Source: Myxococcales bacterium (GTDB lineage Bacteria > Myxococcota_A > Polyangia > Polyangiales > Polyangiaceae). Taken from it: a stretch of DNA of 64,000 nucleotides. Location: positions 1 through 64,000 of the forward strand of contig JACPVJ010000111.1 of assembly GCA_016191785.1 (NCBI GenBank), written 5' to 3'. Below are positions 27,843 to 36,068 of the stretch, piece by piece (position 1 is the first letter of the stretch; the number at the start of each line of letters is the position of its first letter). Both the position numbers and the translations under genes were made by a program. The notes below the pieces were generated by a model. It saw only the letters and a program-made list of their open reading frames with translations. It had not been told where the DNA came from and ran no database searches.

Positions 27843-28903
27843 AGCGCCTCTTGGGTCTGGCAGTGGTCGTCGCGTGCTCGGTCACGAACCGAGACCGCGC
27901 CTTCGACGCGCCCCCGCCGGACGACTTTCGCTACGTGAGCGACATGCTGGCCAAGCGCTGCGGCTCCCTCGATTGCCACGGTCAGGACACGCGTAGCCTG
28001 AGGCTACGAGGGAAGTTCGGGCTGCGTCTCGACCGAAACCACGTGCCGGGCTTCAACAAAGACACCCAGCTCGAGGTCGACGCCAACTACGCGGCCGTGC
28101 TCACGCTCGAGCCCGAAATCCTGGCGAGCGTGCACCGGGAAGGCGGCAACGACGCCGATCGTCTGACCTTGGTCCGCAAGGGCCTCGGCGCCGAGAACCA
28201 CGTGGGCGGAGCGGCCCTCGGAGACCTCGGTCAAGCCTGCCTCGAGTCGTGGCTGCGGGACGAGATCGACAAGAAGACCTGCGTTCGAGCCGCGGCGCTC
28301 GAGAAGCCACCCGGGTTCGACGTCGGCGGCAGCGGCGGAACCGGCGGCCACCCGACCGGGGGCACCGGCGGCGGCTCCGGCGGAGCGCCCAGCGGCGGAA
28401 CCGGCGGCACCACCAGCGGCGGCGGCACCAGCGGCGGAACCGGCGGCGGCGGCGGCGTGACGTCGGGCGGCAGCGGCGGGGGCTGCGGGCTGTGCATCGA
28501 CTTCTGGACCGACTACTACGATCCGAAGTGCAAGGCGACGGCCGCCCCGAGCGATCACCTGGCCTACGTCAACACCGACTGCCACAGCTGCCACGGGCCC
28601 AGCGGCACGGCGACGCAGTTCTTCATCGCCGGCATGTTGTGGGACTTCGGTGCCCAGAAGGGCGCGCCCAAGATCGAGGTGGGCGTGCGCGAGGGTTCGA
28701 CCTTCGTCTACACCTGCAGCGACGCGGCGGGGTTCTTCTCGGTCCCGGCCGCCGGCGCACCGAAGCTCGACTGGACCAAGGTCGAAACCCGCCTTCGAGG
28801 GGAGTACGGCGAGAAGATCATGCCGCCCGAGAAAGAGCACAAGCCGACGTGCAGCGAAGCCAAGTGCCACTCGGACGTGGAGCATCAGCTGTGGGCGCCG
28901 TGA
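27839..28903 (+). CDS. multiheme c-type cytochrome lipoprotein with Gly-rich linker
   Basis: This 354-residue lipoprotein (VVVAC near residue 13) has one CX2CH motif (CHSCH, in the second half) and two CX4CH motifs (CGSLDCH near 40, CSEAKCH near 343). CX4CH is an uncommon heme-binding spacing but is known in cytochromes. The halves are joined by about 65 residues of Gly/Ser/Thr. The second half repeats the beta domain of the preceding protein (GMLWDFGAQKGAPKIEVGVREGSTFVYTCSDAAGFFSVP). Other cysteines (CGLC, ADYYDPKC-type) may form disulfides. The start GTG 27839 overlaps the upstream stop (GTGA). Confidence 0.83.
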   Translation: MKRLLGLAVVVACSVTNRDRAFDAPPPDDFRYVSDMLAKRCGSLDCHGQDTRSLRLRGKFGLRLDRNHVPGFNKDTQLEVDANYAAVLTLEPEILASVHREGGNDADRLTLVRKGLGAENHVGGAALGDLGQACLESWLRDEIDKKTCVRAAALEKPPGFDVGGSGGTGGHPTGGTGGGSGGAPSGGTGGTTSGGGTSGGTGGGGGVTSGGSGGGCGLCIDFWTDYYDPKCKATAAPSDHLAYVNTDCHSCHGPSGTATQFFIAGMLWDFGAQKGAPKIEVGVREGSTFVYTCSDAAGFFSVPAAGAPKLDWTKVETRLRGEYGEKIMPPEKEHKPTCSEAKCHSDVEHQLWAP

Positions 28904-28949
28904 CCCACGTGAAGTAGGCTCCGGCGCCACCTCTGCACCTGCCCTCGAC

Positions 28950-29408
28950 ATGCTGGCCTTCGAGTCGATCGTCCGCCCCTTGCACTTCCTCCACCTGATC
29001 GCGGGGCTGTCGAGCGTGGCGTCGTGCGTGCACTTGCTCACGCGCCTCTCGTCGCGCCGCCACGACCCGCGGATCCGGACCCACGCCTTGGTCCTGGGTG
29101 TGGCCTACCTCTCGACCTACTTGCTAGGAGCGGTCATCTACCCGACCTTCCGCGTGCGCGTGCGGGCGGATCTCCTCGACCGTCACTACCCGTGGGCCAC
29201 GGGCCTGTTCGAGATCAAAGAGCACGCGGCCAGCATCGTGCTGGTCCCGGTGCTCGCCATCGTGATCCTGTCCCGTGTGCTCGACCCGCGACAAGAGCAC
29301 GACCGGCGCCACATGCTGCTCTTGCGCGGACTCACGGGCCTCGTGCTCGTGGTGTTGCTCTACAACGCGAGCGCCGGGTGGTACCTGGGCACGATCCGGA
29401 GCGTGTGA
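28950..29408 (+). CDS. four-helix membrane protein, possible heme-b type
   Basis: This 152-residue inner-membrane protein has about four hydrophobic helices (LHFLHLIAGLSSVASCVHLL, ALVLGVAYLSTYLLGAVIY, AASIVLVPVLAIVILSRVL, GLTGLVLVVLLYNASAGWYL). Several His residues lie at helix ends (LHFLHL, CVHLL, KEHAAS) and could bind heme b, though I cannot assign pairs. I do not recognise the family. ATG 28950 is 47 bases after the second cytochrome and one base ahead of the next membrane gene, so it sits in the same operon. A role in passing electrons between membrane and the cytochromes is only inference. Confidence 0.75.
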   Translation: MLAFESIVRPLHFLHLIAGLSSVASCVHLLTRLSSRRHDPRIRTHALVLGVAYLSTYLLGAVIYPTFRVRVRADLLDRHYPWATGLFEIKEHAASIVLVPVLAIVILSRVLDPRQEHDRRHMLLLRGLTGLVLVVLLYNASAGWYLGTIRSV

Positions 29409-29409
29409 C

Positions 29410-29763
29410 GTGCGCCGACAGGACGCGGTCGTCGTGACGTTGTGCGCGGGGGTGGTGGTGACGTGCGCGCTCTACGTAGTTACCCCGCGCGCCCCCATCT
29501 ACTACCCCATCGAGCACGTTTGGCGCTGGGAACCGACGCCCGGCGTAGCCATGCGCTGGTACGGCAGGTCGGCCGTCGCCATCGGTGGCGGCGCGCTCGC
29601 CATGCTGCTCACGTGGCCGCTTTCTCGACGCCTGGCCGCGCGCTGGGACTCGGGCCCGCCCGCCTGGTTTCCGAAGGTCGCCGCCCTGGTCCTCCTGGCG
29701 GCAGTGGCCGGCGCCCTCGGCCAGACCGTGGTCCACGAGTGGCACGATTGGATGACGCGGTGA
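29410..29763 (+). CDS. small three-helix membrane protein
   Basis: This 117-residue protein starts with GTG 29410, one base after the previous stop. It has three hydrophobic helices (VVVTLCAGVVVTCALYVVT, AVAIGGGALAMLLTWPL, VAALVLLAAVAGALGQTVV). No catalytic motif is visible. It is the last gene of the DUF3570/cytochrome operon and its arrangement next to the four-helix protein suggests the two form one complex. The family is not recognised. Confidence 0.72.
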   Translation: MRRQDAVVVTLCAGVVVTCALYVVTPRAPIYYPIEHVWRWEPTPGVAMRWYGRSAVAIGGGALAMLLTWPLSRRLAARWDSGPPAWFPKVAALVLLAAVAGALGQTVVHEWHDWMTR

Positions 29764-29805
29764 GGTCGGGACTCCCCGCGGCCAGGTCGTGTAAGCTCGT
29801 GCGCC

Positions 29806-31671
29806 ATGGTTTGGACGCGCTGGGCAGGGCCGGCACTGTTGATGGCGACCGCCTGTCGGACGCCGACCCCCACGCCGACAGCCGACGCCGCGGCCCCCTC
29901 CGCCGGGGCGCTCGCCTCGTCGGTGCCCGCCGCCCCCGCCCTCAACGCACCGCCGGGTGAAACGGCTCCGAAGATCGGAGCGCTCCCGCCCGCCCCGCCG
30001 CTCTGCTTGGACGACGGCTGGTGCTGGCAGAGCCCGCTTCCCCAAGGCAACGTGCTGAGCGCGGTGTGGGGCACCGGCGACCGCGCGTGGGCCGTGGGCA
30101 AGTCGGGGACGATCTTGAGCTGGGACGGCAAGGGCTGGGCGTTCGAGGCGAGCGGCACCGAGGAAGATCTGCTCGCGATCTCTGGGACCGGACCGGACGA
30201 CGTCTGGGCCGCAGGCGCCCACGGGACCGTGGTGCACCGCGACGGCAAGCGCTGGCAGCCGCAGAAGACCGGCGCGGACGTCGGCCTCAACGGGATCTGG
30301 GCGCTCGACCCGAAGCACGTCGCGGCCGTCGGCAAAGACGGGGTCGCGCTCGTCTTCGACGGCACCACCTGGAAGAAGCAGGCGACGGGGGTCGGCTTCG
30401 AGCTGAAGGGCGTCTGGGGCAGCGGCAAGACCTGGGTCGCCGTCGGGCGTTCGGGCTCGGTGGTGCGCAACGACGGGAGCGGGTGGCGCTCGGAGTCCAT
30501 CGCGACCACGCCGTACTTGCGTGCGGTGTGGGGGTCGGCACCCGATTCGATCTTCGCCGTGGGCACCCCCGGTGACCCGCTCTTCCGTTTCGACGGCAAG
30601 AGCTGGAAGCCGATGCCCGCCGGCACCAACCAGAGCCGCCGAGCCATCTTCGGCGCCTCCGCCAAGGACGTGCTCGCGGTCGGCGATCGCGGAACGCTCA
30701 CCCATTTCGACGGCGAGCGCTGGACTGCCGACGGCAGCGTTCCCGCGGTCGAGGCCGGCGGGCTCTGGATGTCCCCGAAGCTCGCCATCGTGGTCGACGT
30801 GGACGGGCGCACGTTCATCCGCCAGGGCGGAGCCTGGAGCGGCTACGAGAGCCCGACCTACGCGCGCTTGCTCGGGATCTGGGGCAGCGGAAAGAACGAC
30901 GTCTGGGTGGTGGGGGACCGCGGAACCTTGCTCCACTTCGACGGGGCGAGCTGGAAGACGGCGCCGTCACCGACCAGCGAGTACCTGTCCGACGTCGCGG
31001 GCCGAGGCCCGAACGACGTTTTCGCGGTGGGCGTCAAGGGCGCCATCCTCCACTACGATGGCAAGGCCTGGCAGCGCCAAGAGAGCGGCACGACCGAGGC
31101 GCTGGGCGGGGTGTGGTGCAGCGCCACCTCGGCGATCGCGGTGGGGCGCAGCGGCGTCATCCTGCGCCACGACGGCTCCACTTGGAAGCGCGAGGCGAGC
31201 GGCACCACCGAGTTCTTGAACGACGTCTGGGGCGCCTCGCCAGACCGCGTGTTCGCCGTCGGCGAGCGTGGCACGGTGGCATTCTTCGACGGCAAGGCGT
31301 GGTCGTCCATCCCGAGCGGGACGAAGGCCAACCTCAACGCCGTCTGGGGCAGCTCGGACCGCGACGTGTTCGCGGTCGGGTCCGAGGGAACCGTCATCCG
31401 TTTCGACGGCGTGCGCTTCAGCCCGATCAAGAAGGGCCTGGAAGCCCTCGCCGCGAAGAACCAGATCCTGCACGACGTTTGGGGCACGAGCCCCACCGAT
31501 CTGTGGGCGGTCGCTTCCGGCGGGAAGGTCTTCCACTTCGACGGGCGCGCGTGGCGCGCGTCGACCAGCCGCGGCGGCCTGGTGCTCACCGGGATTTGGG
31601 GAAGCACCGCCGACGACGTGTACGCCGTCGGTTGGGACGGCGCGGTGCTGCATCGAGCGCCGCCGAAGTGA
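29806..31671 (+). CDS. lipoprotein with repeated beta-propeller motifs
   Basis: This 621-residue lipoprotein (lipobox ATAC near residue 17) consists of a short Thr/Pro/Ala-rich tether and then roughly fourteen copies of a 38-42 residue repeat. Each repeat follows the pattern W-G-x(4)-D-V-W/F-A-V-G-x(2)-G-T-x(2)-H-F/Y-D-G-x(2)-W-x(4)-S-G-T, as in TGPDDVWAAGAHGTVVHRDG and PNDVFAVGVKGAILHYDG. Such repeats build BNR/Kelch-like propellers. The protein would sit on the cell surface or in the periplasm as a binding platform. The first repeat begins about residue 75. ATG 29806 is the start. It stands alone between the cytochrome operon and the kinase pair. Confidence 0.85.
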   Translation: MVWTRWAGPALLMATACRTPTPTPTADAAAPSAGALASSVPAAPALNAPPGETAPKIGALPPAPPLCLDDGWCWQSPLPQGNVLSAVWGTGDRAWAVGKSGTILSWDGKGWAFEASGTEEDLLAISGTGPDDVWAAGAHGTVVHRDGKRWQPQKTGADVGLNGIWALDPKHVAAVGKDGVALVFDGTTWKKQATGVGFELKGVWGSGKTWVAVGRSGSVVRNDGSGWRSESIATTPYLRAVWGSAPDSIFAVGTPGDPLFRFDGKSWKPMPAGTNQSRRAIFGASAKDVLAVGDRGTLTHFDGERWTADGSVPAVEAGGLWMSPKLAIVVDVDGRTFIRQGGAWSGYESPTYARLLGIWGSGKNDVWVVGDRGTLLHFDGASWKTAPSPTSEYLSDVAGRGPNDVFAVGVKGAILHYDGKAWQRQESGTTEALGGVWCSATSAIAVGRSGVILRHDGSTWKREASGTTEFLNDVWGASPDRVFAVGERGTVAFFDGKAWSSIPSGTKANLNAVWGSSDRDVFAVGSEGTVIRFDGVRFSPIKKGLEALAAKNQILHDVWGTSPTDLWAVASGGKVFHFDGRAWRASTSRGGLVLTGIWGSTADDVYAVGWDGAVLHRAPPK

Positions 31672-31711
31672 GCCCTTGGGTCGCCCGCGCATCGTGTATC
31701 CTGGCGCCAGC

Positions 31712-33229
31712 ATGCTCGACTGGGGCACCGATCCCCTGGCACCCGAACAGCCGCCGACGGTACTGGGCCGCTATCGGGTGCTCTTGCCCATCGCCAGCGG
31801 CGGCGTCGCCACGGTCTACCTCGGCTGTGCGGTGGGCGCCGCGGGCCTCGAGCGTGAAGTCGCCATCAAGCTGACGCACCGGCACCTGCGCGACAACCCC
31901 GAGTTCTTCACGCAGTTGCTCGACGAAGCCCAGCTGGCCGGCAAGATCCGCCACCCCAACGTGGTCAGCGTACACGACGTCGGCGTTTCGGACCGGAGCG
32001 CGTTCATCGTCATGGACTACGTCGAAGGCGAATCGCTCTCGGCGATCCAGCAGATCCTGAAGCATCGTCACGCTCGCATGCCGCTTCCCATCGCGCTGAG
32101 GATCCTCGACGACGTCCTCGCGGGGCTGCACGCGGCCCACGAGCTCACGGACGACCACGGCTCACCCCTGTACGTGGTGCATCGCGACGTGACGCCGCAC
32201 AACATCTTGGTGGGGGCCGACGGCGTCTCGCGACTGACGGACTTCGGCGTCGCCAAGGCGCGGGCGCGACTGACCCTGACCAGCCCGGGCCTGGTGAAGG
32301 GAAAGATCGCCTACATGTCCCCCGAGCAGGCGCAGGGCAAGGCGATCGACCGTCGGGTCGACGTGTGGGCGGTCGGCGTGGTGGCCTGGGAGCTGCTGAG
32401 CGGCTCCCGACTCCACGAGGGTACCAACGACCCGGTGGTGATGCTGAAGATCGCGCGCGAGCCGCCGATGCGATTGCGCCACGTGTGGCCGGAGGCGCCG
32501 CGCGAGCTGGACGCCGTGCTCGCCAGCGCACTGGAGATGGCCCCTCGCTCGCGACCACCGACCGCGGCAGCGCTCGCGGAGGCGCTGCGCGCCGCGGCCA
32601 CCCGCTCCGGTGTGGGCTACGCCGACGCCCGCGCGGTCCGGGACTTCTTGCTCGAGCTGGTGGGGCCCGAGCTCGAGGCGCGACGGGACAAGGTCGCCGA
32701 AATCCGCGCACTCAAGCAGCGCTGGGTCGCGCCGGGCGGCGCTCTACCGGCCCTGCCCGCGGCCACGCGCACGGCCCACGCCGCGCCTCTGGTCGATCGG
32801 CTCGAGCCGGCGCCGGCGGCTCGCCCGACGAGCACGGGGACATCGCCGCGGCGCTTTGCACGAGTCGGAGCGCTCCTCCGGGCGGTGCTGACGGCGCCGC
32901 TCGTGTCGCGCGGGTGGATCGCGGTGTCGGTCATCCCCGCCGTGGCGCTGGTCCTGGCTTGGGCCATCGCGAGCGACGGCGCGCCGCGGGTCACGCGCGC
33001 CATCTCTGCCCCGCCAGCGGCTTCACCGCCCTCGTCTCCGGCGCCCCGTCCGAGCGCGCCCAGCCCCGACCCCAGCGAGCGCGTGCTCACGCCGGCCGAG
33101 CTGGGCGAGCTGCCCGCCGCGGACGCTGCGCTGGACGTGGACGGCGTCATCACGCCCTCCGAGCTCGGCGTCGAGGCGCCGGCGAGCGCTTCGACCGACA
33201 AGCGACCCCTGCCTCCGAGATCGCGTTGA
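31712..33229 (+). CDS. membrane Ser/Thr protein kinase (active partner)
   Basis: This is a Hanks-type kinase of 505 residues. The catalytic domain (about 18-300) is complete: Gly-rich loop IASGGVATVY, Lys53 (VAIKLT), HRDVTPHN, DFGVAK and an activation segment ending GKIAYMSPEQ. A linker of about 90 residues leads to one hydrophobic segment near 405-425 (WIAVSVIPAVALVLAWAIA) and a short Pro/Ser-rich outer tail with two similar phrases (LTPAELGELP, ITPSELGVEA). ATG 31712 starts it. Its TGA overlaps the ATG of the membrane pseudokinase gene (TGATG at 33227-33231), so the two proteins are made in equal amounts and probably interact. Confidence 0.92.
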   Translation: MLDWGTDPLAPEQPPTVLGRYRVLLPIASGGVATVYLGCAVGAAGLEREVAIKLTHRHLRDNPEFFTQLLDEAQLAGKIRHPNVVSVHDVGVSDRSAFIVMDYVEGESLSAIQQILKHRHARMPLPIALRILDDVLAGLHAAHELTDDHGSPLYVVHRDVTPHNILVGADGVSRLTDFGVAKARARLTLTSPGLVKGKIAYMSPEQAQGKAIDRRVDVWAVGVVAWELLSGSRLHEGTNDPVVMLKIAREPPMRLRHVWPEAPRELDAVLASALEMAPRSRPPTAAALAEALRAAATRSGVGYADARAVRDFLLELVGPELEARRDKVAEIRALKQRWVAPGGALPALPAATRTAHAAPLVDRLEPAPAARPTSTGTSPRRFARVGALLRAVLTAPLVSRGWIAVSVIPAVALVLAWAIASDGAPRVTRAISAPPAASPPSSPAPRPSAPSPDPSERVLTPAELGELPAADAALDVDGVITPSELGVEAPASASTDKRPLPPRSR

Positions 33230-34764
33230 TGGGCGAGTCGCCGTTTCTAATCGCCCTCTCGTCGGGGCTCGAGCGCCTCGAGCGCATCCTGTTGCGCGTG
33301 TGGCAGCTGCTCAGCGTGCTGGGCATCGTGACCGGCCTGCTCTACGCCTCGCTCGTGTCGCGCCCGCTGGGGTACGCTTCGGCGCTCGGGTCGGCGCTGT
33401 TCTTGATCTGGTTCGTGATCGCCGGCAACCTCGCAGACCGCGGCGAGGCCCCCAAGTCGCTCTCGAGCATCAACGCCGCCGTCGAAGCGCTGGTCCCGTG
33501 GGCCTTCCTCCTGGCCATCGCCTGGAGCAACGGGCCCGAGTACGCCCTCGCCTCGTGGGTCCCGCCGTTCCTGTTCTGCAGCTGCATCGTCACCCACGTG
33601 GCGCGCCTGCGGCTCTGGGCCCCGGCGGTACTGGGTATCTCGGGCGCGCTCGCCTACCCGGCCACGTACTGGTTGTTCGTCGTCGATCGACTCCCGCCGA
33701 GCGCGATGGGCTTCTTGATCAACCAGCCGGCAACCCAGCACGCGCGGTCGGTCACGCTCGCGGCCTCGGGCCTGATTGGCACGCTCTTGGTGTTCGGACT
33801 TCACGCGGTGGTGGTCGGGGCAGAAGGCGCCGCGCGCGAGCGCGAGCTGGGCGGTCGGTTCCGGGTCGTCCGCGACCACTCGGCCGGCGCGACCGGGGTG
33901 CTCTACGAGGGGGAGTACTGCCCCGAAGGCGGCTTCACTCGGAGGGTCGCGATTCGCCGCTTCCACAGCGACGTGGCGGAGCACTCCGAGCTGATGGAGG
34001 GTTTCCGCAAGGCCGCGTTCGAAGCCGCGCACCTGGTGCACCCCAACATCGTGCAGGTGCACGATTTCATGCGGACCGGTGGCGCACACTACCTGGTTCT
34101 CGAGTGGGTCGAAGGCGTCACGTTGGACGCCCTCACCCGGACCGCGCGCGCCACTCGCCAGGGCCTCGACCCTGAGCTCGTGGCCTATGTGGGCCTCGAG
34201 CTCTTCGCGGGGTTGGCCCACGCCCACGCCGCTGCGCTCGGGCCCGACGGGCAGCCGCTCCGCGTGCTGCATCGCGACTTGAGCCCGGACGGCGTGCTGG
34301 TGTCGGTGGCCGGCGAAGTGAAGCTCGGCGGCTTCGCCGTCGCCGTGGCGCTGCGTGACTTCAATCGGCAGAGCGAGGGTCACCACGGCTACATGGCGCC
34401 CGAGTGCGCGACCGGGGTGGCGGACGAACGAAGTGATCTCTACTCCGCCGGCGCCATACTCTGGGAGCTCTTGCTCGGCCGACGCCGCGCGCCCGGCGAG
34501 ACCACGCTCTCGACCGAGATCCGCCCCGATCTGACCCCGGAGTGGGATCAGTTCTTCTCCCGCGCCATTGCCCCCGATCCGGCGCATCGCGCCGAGAGCG
34601 CGATGGAGGCGATGGCGCTCTTGGCGGCCGTTCCACGCCGAGAGGCCACCGTGACGCGCCACGAGCTGGCGGCTCTGGTCGGTCACGTGCGCGCGAGCCA
34701 GGCCGCACGAACCGGCGCCTACGACGCCCTCAGCGCCGACGGAAAGGCCGCGGGTCGAGATTGA
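33229..34764 (+). CDS. membrane-embedded pseudokinase of the Ser/Thr kinase family
   Basis: This 511-residue protein has five or six hydrophobic helices (about 20-200) and then a kinase-like domain (210-480) that has lost key residues. The ATP-binding Lys is Arg243 (VAIRRF), the metal-binding Asn after the catalytic loop is Gly355 (HRDLSPDG), and the DFG motif reads GFA at 368-370. The catalytic Asp350 and the APE-like end of the activation segment (MAPEC) remain. It should bind but not phosphorylate, and probably controls the active kinase encoded just upstream. The plan (membrane helices first, kinase domain last) is the reverse of its neighbour. It overlaps the convergent EBP gene by 35 bases. 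Confidence 0.88.
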   Translation: MGESPFLIALSSGLERLERILLRVWQLLSVLGIVTGLLYASLVSRPLGYASALGSALFLIWFVIAGNLADRGEAPKSLSSINAAVEALVPWAFLLAIAWSNGPEYALASWVPPFLFCSCIVTHVARLRLWAPAVLGISGALAYPATYWLFVVDRLPPSAMGFLINQPATQHARSVTLAASGLIGTLLVFGLHAVVVGAEGAARERELGGRFRVVRDHSAGATGVLYEGEYCPEGGFTRRVAIRRFHSDVAEHSELMEGFRKAAFEAAHLVHPNIVQVHDFMRTGGAHYLVLEWVEGVTLDALTRTARATRQGLDPELVAYVGLELFAGLAHAHAAALGPDGQPLRVLHRDLSPDGVLVSVAGEVKLGGFAVAVALRDFNRQSEGHHGYMAPECATGVADERSDLYSAGAILWELLLGRRRAPGETTLSTEIRPDLTPEWDQFFSRAIAPDPAHRAESAMEAMALLAAVPRREATVTRHELAALVGHVRASQAARTGAYDALSADGKAAGRD

Positions 34765-36043
34765 GCCGGCGCAGCGCCTCGTACAGCGCCGAGCGCCCCA
34801 TCCCGAGCAGCGCCGCGGCGCTGGCCACGTCGCCGGACGCGCGCTCGAGCGCTTCGGTGATGCGCTGCTGCTCTTGGTCGGCGCGGCTCGCCGAACCGCG
34901 CCGAACCGACGGCACCACGAGCAAAGGGACCACGTCTTGGTCGGTGATCTCGCTCCGGCCCTTGCGACGCGCCACCTCGACGGCGGCAGCAACCACGTTG
35001 CGCAGCTCGCGCACGTTTCCGGGCCAGGGGTGCAGCATCAACGCCTCGAGCGCGGCGCTCGTCAGCTCTGCGCCTGCCGCGTGCGCGAAGGCCAGCGACA
35101 AGAGCGGCACGTCCTCGCGGCGCGCGCGCAAGGGGGGCAGGCGAACCCGCAAGCCCGCCAGGCGGTGCAGCAGATCCCCGCGGAACGCGCCGGACTCGAT
35201 CAGCTCGTCCACGTCGCGATTGGTGGCCGCGACCACCCGCGTGTCCACCACCAGCGATTGATCGTCGCCGACCGGCCGGACCTCCCCCGTTTCGAGCGTG
35301 CGCAAGAGCTTGGCCTGCACCGGCGCCGGCATCTCGCCGATTTCGTCGAGGAACAGCGTTCCGCCGTGGGCCGTCCGGAACAGGCCAGTCCGCTCGCGGG
35401 TCGCGCCCGAGAACGCCCCCCGCGCGTGCCCGAACAGCTCTGCGTCGACGAGCTCGGCAGGCACGGCGGCGCAATTGAGCGCCACGAACGGACCGGCGCG
35501 CTGGCTCAGCTCGTGCACCAGCCCCGCGACGACCTCTTTTCCCGTGCCCGTCTCGCCCAGCACCAAGACCGGGCTCCGGGTCGGACCGATGGTCAAGAGC
35601 GCGTCGCGAGCGTCGTCCAGGGACGCGCCGCCAATCATGCCCCCGAGCTCGGGCGGCCGTTGCCGAGAGTACGGAGCCACGTCGGCGACCACGAACAGCG
35701 AGCGCCCGATCCGCACGACCGAGTGCAGCGCAGCGACCGTTCCCGACTTGCCGACCTGGACCCCGTCCACCCACGTGCCGTTGCGACTCCCGAGATCGGT
35801 CACCAGCACGGTCTCACCGCGGCGCTCGACCCGCGCGTGCAGGCGGGATGCCCCGGGGTCGTCCAGACGCAGGTCCGCGGCCTCGTCCCGACCCAGCGTG
35901 AGCGGGCGGGACAGCTCGACGAGCGAAAGGCCGAGCTCGGCCGTGGCCGGTGCCTTGACCAGGCCGACGACGGCCGGCTGACCCAGGCCAGCGACCGATG
36001 CGCGGACGTGCTCGGTGACCGTGCGCTCGTTCACGGGCGCCAT
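34730..36043 (-). CDS. FHA-domain sigma-54 enhancer-binding protein
   Basis: This 437-residue activator has an N-terminal FHA domain (about 40-112, LTLGRDEAADLRLDDPGASRLHARV to DLGSRNGTWVDG), which binds phospho-Thr peptides, so it is an EBP controlled by Ser/Thr kinases rather than by a receiver. The AAA+ domain has Walker A GETGTGKE, the loop GAFSGA (GAFTGA is usual), Walker B GGTLFLDEIGE and WPGNVREL. A Fis-like helix-turn-helix ends it (AAALLGMGRSALYEALRRL). It converges on the membrane pseudokinase with a 35-base overlap. The kinase at 31712 is a natural candidate to phosphorylate its regulator; that is inference. FHA-EBPs are characteristic of myxobacteria. Confidence 0.93.
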   Translation of the reverse strand: MAPVNERTVTEHVRASVAGLGQPAVVGLVKAPATAELGLSLVELSRPLTLGRDEAADLRLDDPGASRLHARVERRGETVLVTDLGSRNGTWVDGVQVGKSGTVAALHSVVRIGRSLFVVADVAPYSRQRPPELGGMIGGASLDDARDALLTIGPTRSPVLVLGETGTGKEVVAGLVHELSQRAGPFVALNCAAVPAELVDAELFGHARGAFSGATRERTGLFRTAHGGTLFLDEIGEMPAPVQAKLLRTLETGEVRPVGDDQSLVVDTRVVAATNRDVDELIESGAFRGDLLHRLAGLRVRLPPLRARREDVPLLSLAFAHAAGAELTSAALEALMLHPWPGNVRELRNVVAAAVEVARRKGRSEITDQDVVPLLVVPSVRRGSASRADQEQQRITEALERASGDVASAAALLGMGRSALYEALRRLNLDPRPFRRR

Positions 36044-36068
36044 TGTAGCCGATGCCCGACGTCCAGGC

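Noticed and set aside
28320-28490. Repetitive DNA that could be taken for a tandem repeat or CRISPR-like array
   Set aside because: The repeats are codons for a Gly/Ser/Thr linker inside a reading frame, with no constant repeat and unique spacer pattern.
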